Below, one piece after another: positions 53,446 through 61,018 of a stretch of DNA of 64,000 nt. Source of the stretch: Staphylococcus hsinchuensis (GTDB taxonomy: Bacteria; Bacillota; Bacilli; Staphylococcales; Staphylococcaceae); the NCBI RefSeq assembly GCF_038789205.1, contig NZ_CP128355.1, positions 620,001 through 684,000 of the forward strand, read 5' to 3'. Positions within the stretch are counted from its first letter, which is position 1. Every line of letters starts with the position of its first letter. The notes under the pieces were generated by a model. The model was not told where the DNA came from. It saw nothing but the letters and a program-made list of their open reading frames with translations, and made no database searches. The position numbers and the translations under genes are program-made.

Positions 53446-53619
53446 ATGGAAAATAAGTTGCTAGACTTGGTTATATTAATTTCAATGTTCTCTTTCTTTC
53501 TAGTTTCTATCATAGATAATCATAATTTTATATTACTCGTGTTAGCGATAAGTTACATATTGATTTGGGTTTTAATACATACATTCACTAAAAATAATAA
53601 ACCACATAAAGATAAATAA
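53446..53619 (+). CDS. Small membrane protein (57 residues)
   Basis: The frame MENKLLDLVILISMFSFFLV, then DNHNFILLVLAISYILIWVL, ends with a basic tail KNNKPHKDK. Two membrane helices in a hairpin are predicted. ATG follows GGAGGG at 6 bases, a very good ribosome-binding sequence. No family recognised. It converges with the split reductase gene. Confidence 0.65.
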   Translation: MENKLLDLVILISMFSFFLVSIIDNHNFILLVLAISYILIWVLIHTFTKNNKPHKDK

Positions 53620-53637
53620 ACTATAATGTAAGATGGT

Positions 53638-54565
53638 TTATTTAAAGGTGGCTTGCAGTTGTTTCATCAATTTATCCAATTTAGGCGTTGTTAAAGCTGT
53701 ATGTTTATTAAGTGCTTTCATATCATCATAAATGGCTTCAAGTTCTGTGAATCCACTCGCATTCGGTATTTGGCTGAGTAAGTTCATATTAATTGAAAGT
53801 TTGAGTAGTGGACGAGCTAGAAATTTAAAGTTTTTAAATAGTATCTTTTGTGACCGTGGTATGATTTGATAACCGCTATGTTCTAATAGCATGTGTAGTT
53901 CGTTTGTAGCACGAATCACATCGTTTATCAGTACAGATTGATTGCCTTTATACTGATCCTTCAAAAATATACCCATATTCATAGGTGTGACCATTGCCGC
54001 GTGGGACATGAGCCAACTTTCAAAATTTGAAGTATAAGTTAATTTTATTGGTAAATTGCTAAACACTTGGTTGAGTTTATCACGAAATGGAAGGCCCCCC
54101 ATCGAGATAACTAACCTTTAGTTCTCCAGCGTTAAAACGGAGTATATTTGTTACATTGTCCTCTCTTATACCACCAGATATAGAGAAACCGAAAGCAATA
54201 TTTTTAGGGATTTGTGTTTGTTCAAGTATCGTCTGACGCAGTTTTCTTGGATTAGAGTTATTTCCTACAAATACGATGTTTTGTGAAATATTGTTGGCTA
54301 ATGTAGGTATAATTGAGTAATAATGTGAATATTTCATCGTTACAAATATAATATCGTAGGCATCGCTTTCTTTTAATTCCTCAATATAATTAAATTCATC
54401 TACTGTGTCTTTTCTTTGTAAATAATGGTGTAGAACAATACCTCTATTTTTTAGCCTTTCGTAAGTCTTACCCCGTGCAAAAATCGTAATGTTATTTTCA
54501 GGTTTATTTAATGCGTGTGCGAGATGTTGTCCTTGTACACCAGCACCAAAAATAAGTATATTCAT
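53638..54565 (-). pseudogene. Ketopantoate reductase-like (ApbA/PanE family) gene split by a frameshift
   Basis: Two overlapping frames form one protein of about 310 residues. The N-terminal part (54080-54565) has the NADP fold MNILIFGAGVQGQHLAHAL and ends GELKVSYLDGGPSIS. The C-terminal part (53638-54102) continues GGLPFRDKLNQVFSNLPIKL and carries the helical domain. They meet at a run of six G (54095-54100, read as C on the plus strand); removing one G gives LDGGLPFRDK in one frame. The active-site lysine expected in such enzymes lies near the join and cannot be assigned. It may be a decayed gene, a phase-variable gene or a sequencing error. Divergent from a TetR gene that may regulate it. 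Confidence 0.8.
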
Positions 54566-54706
54566 AATTATGCTCCTTTATCGTTAATGAACAGTTGTTT
54601 GATATCTTGAAGTTATCATCAGAAAAAGTTAAACTCAATAAACAAAAATAGCCTGTTGATGTTTAATCTACAAAATACAAAATTTGTTGATAAAAAGAGG
54701 TGCTTT

Positions 54707-55234
54707 ATGGATAGACGAAAGGAAAAATCACGACAACTGATAATAGATCATTTTATAAAACTGATGCAAAAGAAAGATGTCGCTAAAATCTCAATGAAAG
54801 ATATAGCGGATGCAGCTAATATTAATCGAGGGACTATCTATTTAAACTTTATTGATAAATACGACATTTTGGATCAAGCGATAGAATACATTATGACTGA
54901 TGCGATTGAAGCGTGTAGCCACTTTGTATATGAAAGAGATAATGGGAAAGAAAGCATCAGAGAAATACTGCATGTGATTGATCGACAATATGATATTTTT
55001 AAACGGTTAACACAAAAATCAGATTTAAACGTATTAAGACAGACGCTTTCAAATAAATTTATCTCTAATATCCAATTACGTCAGAATACAAATGCAATTG
55101 CTACACAGTTTTTAGGTTCAGCGTTAGTTGGTGTCATTGTATGGTGGATTGAAAATGCTAAACCTTGTTCAATAGACGAATTAAGTGAAGAACTATGGCG
55201 ATTAGTCGAACCTCACATAGAAGAAATCAGTTAA
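54707..55234 (+). CDS. TetR/AcrR-family transcriptional regulator
   Basis: This protein of about 175 residues starts MDRRKEKSRQLIIDHFIKLMQKKDVAKISMKDIADAANINRGTIYLNFIDKYDIL, a complete TetR DNA-binding domain. The ligand-binding half ends WWIENAKPCSIDELSEELWRLV, common in the YxaF/DhaS-like TetR group. ATG 54707 follows AGAGGTG; the 17 codons upstream are not part of the family. Divergent from the split reductase gene. Confidence 0.9.
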   Translation: MDRRKEKSRQLIIDHFIKLMQKKDVAKISMKDIADAANINRGTIYLNFIDKYDILDQAIEYIMTDAIEACSHFVYERDNGKESIREILHVIDRQYDIFKRLTQKSDLNVLRQTLSNKFISNIQLRQNTNAIATQFLGSALVGVIVWWIENAKPCSIDELSEELWRLVEPHIEEIS

Positions 55235-55363
55235 TCACTTGAAGTATTATTCATAAACTTTTTAATCTGTTCCCTATAACCTTAAAAATAACTTAAATCT
55301 TCCGAATTTTAACAAAAAATAAATAAAAGTTTGTTACGATGTTATATAAAAAGGAGGATTATT

Positions 55364-55750
55364 ATGAAATCAAAAGTTATTGCAACAACTTTATTAATTG
55401 GAGCGGTGTTAGTCACTGGTTGTGACGGTGATGGCGATGAGAAGAAACCTGATAAGAAAGCGGCTAAGAAACATAAGCATGAGTTAGTTTACTTTGAACA
55501 GTTATCAAATGGTGACGCGGATTATCCTAGAGTGGAAATTGGTTATAAAGATAAAGGTGATAAAACGCATACATATACTGCAGCTGGCGATAAAGTTTAC
55601 GAACATATATTGAAAGATAAAGACCAATCACCTTATGTTGTTAAAGATGGAAAGAAATATCATGTTTATAGAACACCTTATATGACATATGATGACAGCG
55701 AAATTGAAGGAAAAGTGAAAGATAAAGGAGCAGTCGGTAAGGATGATTAA
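55364..55750 (+). CDS. Small lipoprotein
   Basis: This 128-residue precursor has a lipoprotein signal MKSKVIATTLLIGAVLVTGC with lipobox LVTGC (Cys20). The mature part is charged (DGDGDEKKPDKKAAKKHKH) and then carries a compact domain with repeated Lys/Tyr/Asp strands (VEIGYKDKGDKTHTYTAAGD, YHVYRTPYMTYDD). No family recognised. ATG behind AAGGAGG. The next gene starts 8 bases before its stop codon, so the two are coupled. Confidence 0.85.
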   Translation: MKSKVIATTLLIGAVLVTGCDGDGDEKKPDKKAAKKHKHELVYFEQLSNGDADYPRVEIGYKDKGDKTHTYTAAGDKVYEHILKDKDQSPYVVKDGKKYHVYRTPYMTYDDSEIEGKVKDKGAVGKDD

Positions 55751-56315
55751 GAAAATTGGCTTCTTTACTTTAACGATATGCCTCATGTTGGCTATGATGA
55801 CAACGACGACTGAAGCGGCTGGCTCTTCAGGTGGTAGCTCTGGTAGTTCGGGCGGTGCTTCAAGTAGTGCTGCATCATCAGGTTCTAGTGCGCGTGGTGC
55901 TTCAAGTTCCAGCGCTGCTCGTACGAGTGTCAGTGCAAGTATGAATAGTGCTCGTAGTTTATCATCTAAACAAGCGAGTAGCCGTAGTAAAATGAGTAAA
56001 ACGAATTCGTTGGCAAGACCCCATACGATGTCGAATTTCTCCGTAGCTTCAATGCAAGATCAACGTAAAGCGTCGATGTACTACAATAATTATTTGTTCT
56101 ACTGGTTAATCATGAGCAATCAAGGGTTATCATCTCAAAAGCAGAAACAAATTTTAAAGAAAAATATGGGTCCTAAAGACAAACTGTATACGATTACAAT
56201 CGAAGATAAGCACCATAAAGACCACGTTATCGTTGTAAATAAAAAAGATTATCAAGCGATTCAAAAGGGTGCGCATGTCAAATATAAAAAAGGTAAAGTA
56301 CAAGTGGAATCGTAA
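55743..56315 (+). CDS. Secreted or membrane-associated Ser/Gly/Ala-rich protein
   Basis: This 190-residue protein has an N-terminal signal peptide (MIKKIGFFTLTICLMLAMMTTTTEA), then about 65 residues made almost only of Ser, Gly and Ala with scattered Arg. A basic segment follows (KQASSRSKMSKTNSLARP), then a Tyr-rich hydrophobic patch MYYNNYLFYWLIMSN and a C-terminal basic domain DKLYTITIEDKHHKDHVIVVNKKD. No family recognised. The start overlaps the lipoprotein gene in ATGATTAA. Both products are exported, suggesting they act together at the cell surface. Confidence 0.8.
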   Translation: MIKKIGFFTLTICLMLAMMTTTTEAAGSSGGSSGSSGGASSSAASSGSSARGASSSSAARTSVSASMNSARSLSSKQASSRSKMSKTNSLARPHTMSNFSVASMQDQRKASMYYNNYLFYWLIMSNQGLSSQKQKQILKKNMGPKDKLYTITIEDKHHKDHVIVVNKKDYQAIQKGAHVKYKKGKVQVES

Positions 56316-56327
56316 CAAAAATTAAGT

Positions 56328-56376
56328 AACACTTTGTGAGAAGATAAAGGAAATTCTTTTTCACAAAGTGTTTTTT
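56328..56376 (+). terminator. Terminator
   Basis: AACACTTTGTGA and TCACAAAGTGTT form a perfect 12-bp stem, followed by TTTT. Confidence 0.9.
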
Positions 56377-56396
56377 AATTAAAATATTCTTAATTT

Positions 56397-56443
56397 TTGT
56401 AATATTCACAAAATTAATGTTATATTACATGTAAGGGCTTACA
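56397..56443 (+). promoter_or_regulatory. fadX promoter with overlapping cre site
   Basis: TTGTAA (56397-56402), an 18-base spacer and TATATT (56421-56426) form a promoter. Directly after the -10, TGTAAGGGCTTACA (56430-56443) is a palindrome matching the cre motif TGWAARCGYTWWCA at 13 of 14 positions, placed to block initiation when CcpA binds. Confidence 0.7.
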
Positions 56444-56519
56444 TTTATGTTGCCAAAGGAGGTAATGAAACACCCATATCCATAAACAATAGAAATTTAT
56501 AGAGATAGGAGAGGCCTGT

Positions 56520-58094
56520 ATGAAAGTTATTTCGTCGTCACAACTTACAAATTTGATTAATACAGGTGATGTGATCTCGATGGCAGCTTTATCTTCTGGG
56601 AATATGCCAATGGCGCTATTCAAAGCAATCGTAGAACAATTTGATCATAATAGTACACCCCGGGAACTAACATTTTTATTAGGTAATGATATTAGTGATT
56701 TTAGAGGAGACGGTTATGATTTAGATGATTTTGTTAAACGTGGTATGGTGAAACGTTTGATTACAAGTATCATTACAGGGTCACCAGCGACGATTGAAGC
56801 AATGCGTAATGGCGATATTGAAGCATATTATTTACCCCAAGGGGTTATCGCTACACATTATCGGTCACAGACACCGAATTCACCTGGCACTATTACTAAA
56901 ATTGGTCTACACACAACGGTGGATCCGGAACATTCAGGTGGCAAAGTCAATTCAAATACAACTGAAGATTTGGTAACACGCGTCGAAATCGAAGGAGAAC
57001 TTTATTTGAAGTATCATTTTCCAGAGGTTGATGTTGCTTTACTGAGAGGGACGTATGCGGATACGAAAGGTAATATCTTTATGCATCACGAATCACATCT
57101 AGGAGAAGGTTATAGTGTTGCAGCAGCGACGCATAGAAATAAAGGTAAAGTTATTGTGCAAGTAAAAGAAATTGTGCCACATGGACAGTATAGCCCTAGA
57201 GATGTCTTTATTCCAGGAGAATTAGTTGATTACGTGGTAGTGAATCAAGATTCTAAATACCATAGACAAGCAATCCAAACGTATTATGATCCTGCATTAG
57301 CTGGACACCATCAAATTACTGAAATGCGTGAGCCCTATCTAGAATTTAATACGCGTAAAGTTATTTTACGCCGAGCTGCACAATTATTACAGAAGGATGA
57401 TGTAGTTAGCATTGGTTTTGGTATTAATAATGAATTATCGAATTTACTCGTTGAAGAGTCTGCACATGATTTAGTGCAACTCAATATTGATACGGGTGTA
57501 TTTGGTGGCATGATTGGTAGCAGGGCATATTTCGGAATGAATTATAATCTAGACGCACGTATGAGACATGATCAAACTTGGGATTTCATCAACAATGATG
57601 GTTTAGATATTGCATTTTTAAGCTTTGCACAAATCGATCAACATGGAAATGTAAATGTTTCTAAATTTGGGGATAAGATGAATGGCTGTGGTGGCTTTAT
57701 TGATATCAGTCAGACTGTAAAGACAATTGTCTTTTCAGGAGCGATGACAGTGGGTGGCAAACTTCATTACGATAACGGCGAAATCGAAGTTGTTGCACAA
57801 GGACATACGCAAAAGTTTGTCGATGCCGTTGATAATATAGATTTCAATGCGAGTTATGCAGCAACGTTAGGACAGAAAGCTTACTTTGTTACGGAGCGCG
57901 CTGTGTTTGAGTTAACGCCTGAAGGTTTAATGCTAATTGAAATCGCACCAGGTATAGATCTTGAACGAGATGTACTCGCCAATATGTCGTTTAAACCAAT
58001 TATTTCTGAATATTTACGTGAGATAAATGTAGCAATTTTTAACCAACAGTGGGGAGGTTTAGCAGATGTTATAAAGTCGCATAAGCGTACTTAA
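56520..58094 (+). CDS. fadX: Acyl-CoA:acetate/3-ketoacid CoA-transferase
   Basis: This 524-residue protein is a fusion of the alpha and beta halves of a family I CoA transferase. The first half runs from MKVISSSQLTNLINTGDVISMAALSSGN to about residue 270; the second half has VSIGFGINNELSNLLVEE, whose Glu is the expected catalytic residue, and the GCGGFIDISQTVKTIVFSGAMTVGG region. It moves CoA between short-chain acids and acyl-CoA, helping feed or drain the beta-oxidation pathway. First gene of the fadXEDBA order known from S. aureus. ATG behind GATAGGAGAGG. Confidence 0.93.
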   Translation: MKVISSSQLTNLINTGDVISMAALSSGNMPMALFKAIVEQFDHNSTPRELTFLLGNDISDFRGDGYDLDDFVKRGMVKRLITSIITGSPATIEAMRNGDIEAYYLPQGVIATHYRSQTPNSPGTITKIGLHTTVDPEHSGGKVNSNTTEDLVTRVEIEGELYLKYHFPEVDVALLRGTYADTKGNIFMHHESHLGEGYSVAAATHRNKGKVIVQVKEIVPHGQYSPRDVFIPGELVDYVVVNQDSKYHRQAIQTYYDPALAGHHQITEMREPYLEFNTRKVILRRAAQLLQKDDVVSIGFGINNELSNLLVEESAHDLVQLNIDTGVFGGMIGSRAYFGMNYNLDARMRHDQTWDFINNDGLDIAFLSFAQIDQHGNVNVSKFGDKMNGCGGFIDISQTVKTIVFSGAMTVGGKLHYDNGEIEVVAQGHTQKFVDAVDNIDFNASYAATLGQKAYFVTERAVFELTPEGLMLIEIAPGIDLERDVLANMSFKPIISEYLREINVAIFNQQWGGLADVIKSHKRT

Positions 58095-58111
58095 CTAAGG
58101 GGGAGAGGAAC

Positions 58112-59638
58112 ATGAACTACGATTGGATTAAAACAAGAGCAGATTATGATGAAGTTAAGCCAGCAGTCATTGATCCGATGAAAGGTACAGAATGGTCTTT
58201 TCAAGAATTAAATGCACGTGCAGATAACTTGGCGCATCATCTGAAAGACCAAGGCGTTCAACGCGGGGATGTTGTTGGTATCTTTGCACCGAATGATGTA
58301 GCGATATTAGATTTATTATTTGCGTCTATTAAAACGGGGGCAGTTTACTTACCGATTAATTGGCGTTTGAAATCGAGAGAAATCGAAAGCGTCATAGAAG
58401 ATTCAAAGGTGAAATTAATCTTTTATGCACAAAAACATCTTTCTAGTTTACAAGGGATTGCAGATGACGTGTTACACATGGATGTGGATTCTACACAATA
58501 TGATGCGATAGTAAATCCTTCAAACCATAAACCATTTAAAGCAGTTGATATGAACGGTGATGATTTAGCCGCTTTGATGTATACGAGTGGCACGACGGGT
58601 CTGCCTAAGGGCGTCATGTTTTCATATGATTCGTTAGTGAATAACCCGATGAACACGTTACTGACGTACAAGGTGAATTCAGATTTCACGACAATATTGT
58701 CTACACCGATGTTCCACGTGCTCGGATTTAACGATTTAACGTTACCTTTATTAATGGCTGGGGGTACTATCATTATTCAACGCTATTTTAACGGTGAAAC
58801 TCTAAATGATTTAGTAGCTCAATATAAACCGAACTATATGATTATGATTCCGACAATGTATTATGCCATGCTCGTAGCGGATAACTTTAAACCAGATTTA
58901 TTACAAGATATAGATTATCTTATTCAAGGTGGTTCTGCACCACTACCAAGTGTTCAGAAAAAATTTATGGATATGGGTTATAACTTGATTACGGGTTATG
59001 GCTTAACTGAGGCACCGCTCGTCATGGTTAATACGCCTGAAAATAGTAAGAAAAAACCAGGCAGTATCGGAAAGCCCGTCATGTTTGTAGATGTTCGTGT
59101 CTTAAATGAAAGTTATGAAGATGTAGAAGTTGGTGAAATTGGCGAATTAGCAGTGCGAGGTAAAAATGTCACGCCTGGTTATTGGAACAAACCAAAGGAA
59201 ACAGCAGAGGTATTTAGTGATGGATACTTTTTAACAGGTGATTTAGCTAGAGTCGATGAAGATGGAGATGTCTATATCGTGGATAGAAAGAAAGAATTAA
59301 TTATCACTGGCGGGGAAAATGTATTGCCGTCTGAAGTAGAAACAGCATTGGCAGAACATCCGCTCGTTGCTCAGTGTGTCGTACTCAGTTATGACAGTCC
59401 AAAATACGGTGAGTCTGTATCAGCAGCGGTAGTATTGACACAAGAAGATCCTGATTATGAAGAGAAATTAGATTCCTTTATGAGAGAGAAGGTTGCCGGT
59501 TATAAAATCCCTAGAATGTATTTGAAAGTGACGCATATGCCACTGAACTCTACATCGAAACCTGACAAACTATTACTACAAGAGTTCATGAATAAAAAAG
59601 CTCGCGATGAACATCAACAGCAAGATGAGTTAGCTTAA
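58112..59638 (+). CDS. fadE: Long-chain acyl-CoA synthetase (AMP-binding)
   Basis: This 508-residue ANL-superfamily ligase activates fatty acids with ATP and CoA. The P-loop is ALMYTSGTTGLPKGVMFSYDS; further motifs are ITGYGLTEAPLVM (A5), GYFLTGDLARVDEDGDVYIVDRKKELIITGGENVLPSEVE (A7-A8) and the C-terminal Lys in STSKPDKLLLQ. Named fadE by the S. aureus convention, which differs from E. coli, where fadE is the dehydrogenase. It starts 17 bases after fadX. Confidence 0.93.
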   Translation: MNYDWIKTRADYDEVKPAVIDPMKGTEWSFQELNARADNLAHHLKDQGVQRGDVVGIFAPNDVAILDLLFASIKTGAVYLPINWRLKSREIESVIEDSKVKLIFYAQKHLSSLQGIADDVLHMDVDSTQYDAIVNPSNHKPFKAVDMNGDDLAALMYTSGTTGLPKGVMFSYDSLVNNPMNTLLTYKVNSDFTTILSTPMFHVLGFNDLTLPLLMAGGTIIIQRYFNGETLNDLVAQYKPNYMIMIPTMYYAMLVADNFKPDLLQDIDYLIQGGSAPLPSVQKKFMDMGYNLITGYGLTEAPLVMVNTPENSKKKPGSIGKPVMFVDVRVLNESYEDVEVGEIGELAVRGKNVTPGYWNKPKETAEVFSDGYFLTGDLARVDEDGDVYIVDRKKELIITGGENVLPSEVETALAEHPLVAQCVVLSYDSPKYGESVSAAVVLTQEDPDYEEKLDSFMREKVAGYKIPRMYLKVTHMPLNSTSKPDKLLLQEFMNKKARDEHQQQDELA

Positions 59639-59674
59639 AGAAATTCAATAACGATAAAAATTTTTACAGTAAAA

Positions 59675-59688
59675 TGTAAGCGTTATCA
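59675..59688 (+). promoter_or_regulatory. Perfect cre site between fadE and fadD
   Basis: TGTAAGCGTTATCA matches all 14 positions of TGWAARCGYTWWCA. It lies in the 119-base gap between the synthetase and dehydrogenase genes and implies either an internal CcpA-controlled promoter or a transcription roadblock. Confidence 0.8.
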
Positions 59689-59757
59689 TTATGCGAGGAG
59701 GTTATCTTTTGACTTACTCACAATCACATAACTAACCAATAGATGGAGGTTGTTAAT

Positions 59758-60966
59758 ATGACTACTAAAGAAGCTATGATACAAGAATTGTATCCGGAAG
59801 ATATTTTAAGCGTAGCGAAAGATTTAACAGAGGGTGAAGTTAAGCTACTCAAGCAAATCAATGATTTTTTAGAAAGTAAGTATCGTGATTCGATTAATAA
59901 TCATTGGGTCAATGCGACGGAACCAGAAGATTACTTTAAAGAATTAGGTAAATTCAATTATTTCAACAACCCGTTGCTGTTTGAAGGACGAGAAGAGGCA
60001 CGTACACCGAGTCAGTTATTCCAGTTTTTCATGTCCTATACGATAGCTAAATTCGATATTTCGTTAGCTACACTGTTAGGCGTTCACCAAGGGTTAGGAC
60101 ATAATACATTTTTATTTGGTGGAAGTAAGGAACAAGTGGCTTACTATGTACCGAAATTACAATCACATGAGTTACGTACATGTTTCGCATTGACAGAACC
60201 TGATCACGGCTCTGATGTTGCAGGAGGTCTTGAAACTGTAGCTACGAAAGAAGGGGACCATTGGGTCATTAACGGTGCTAAAAAATGGATCGGTGGTGCA
60301 AATGTAGCAGACGTTATTCCAGTGTTTGCTGTTGACTCAGAAACGAAAAAACCAAGATGTTTTGTTATAGAACCGAGTCAAGAAGGGGTAGAGATTGATG
60401 TATTGCAACATAAAATTGCACTACGTATCGTACCGAATACAAACATTAAACTCAACAACGTCGTCGTCACTGAAGAAAAACGATTACAAAATATAAATAG
60501 CTTCAAAGATATTGCGAGAGTACTCTATTCCACACGTGCAGGTGTAGCTTACATGGCGACAGGTGGTATGGCAGGCGCGCTACGTGCTACGAAAGATTAT
60601 GTGACAAAGCGTAAACAATTCGGCAAAGAGATTAGCAAGTATCAACTTATTCAAGAAAAGCTAGCCATGATGCAAGGTAATTTAGCACAAGCGATGGCTA
60701 CTTGTGCACAACTTGCACGCATGCAAGCGAAAGGTGAATATGATGAAGTTGCAACTTCAACAGCCAAAATGATGAACGCTTTACGCTTGAGAGAATCTGT
60801 TGCCATGGGCCGAGGTATAACGGGTGGTAATGGTATTTTAGCGGGAGAGTACGACATTGCAAGGTTCTTTGCAGATGCCGAGGCAGTATACACGTACGAA
60901 GGCACACATGAAATTAACGCACTGGTCATTGGTAGAGCACTCACAGGAAATTCGGCCTTCATTTAA
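59758..60966 (+). CDS. fadD: Acyl-CoA dehydrogenase
   Basis: This 402-residue FAD enzyme introduces the trans-2 double bond in beta-oxidation. The FAD/substrate region CFALTEPDHGSDVAGGLETVATKEGDHWVINGAKKWIG and the RKQFGKEISKYQ segment are typical. The catalytic base is the Glu in YTYEGTHEINALVIGRALTG, arranged as in glutaryl-CoA-type dehydrogenases. Named fadD by the S. aureus convention. The start is ATG 59758 (MTTKEAM) behind GATGGAGG, five codons inside the longest frame. A cre site precedes it. Confidence 0.94.
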   Translation: MTTKEAMIQELYPEDILSVAKDLTEGEVKLLKQINDFLESKYRDSINNHWVNATEPEDYFKELGKFNYFNNPLLFEGREEARTPSQLFQFFMSYTIAKFDISLATLLGVHQGLGHNTFLFGGSKEQVAYYVPKLQSHELRTCFALTEPDHGSDVAGGLETVATKEGDHWVINGAKKWIGGANVADVIPVFAVDSETKKPRCFVIEPSQEGVEIDVLQHKIALRIVPNTNIKLNNVVVTEEKRLQNINSFKDIARVLYSTRAGVAYMATGGMAGALRATKDYVTKRKQFGKEISKYQLIQEKLAMMQGNLAQAMATCAQLARMQAKGEYDEVATSTAKMMNALRLRESVAMGRGITGGNGILAGEYDIARFFADAEAVYTYEGTHEINALVIGRALTGNSAFI

Positions 60967-61018
60967 CAATGCACGCACAATAGTTCACTCGAGAACAGAT
61001 CAATTTGGAGGGATTCAT

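Noticed and set aside
60857..61018. N-terminal extension of FadB by 54 codons
   Set aside because: It overlaps fadD in another phase and has no domain; the GGAGGG-preceded ATG at 61019 begins directly at the NAD-binding fold.
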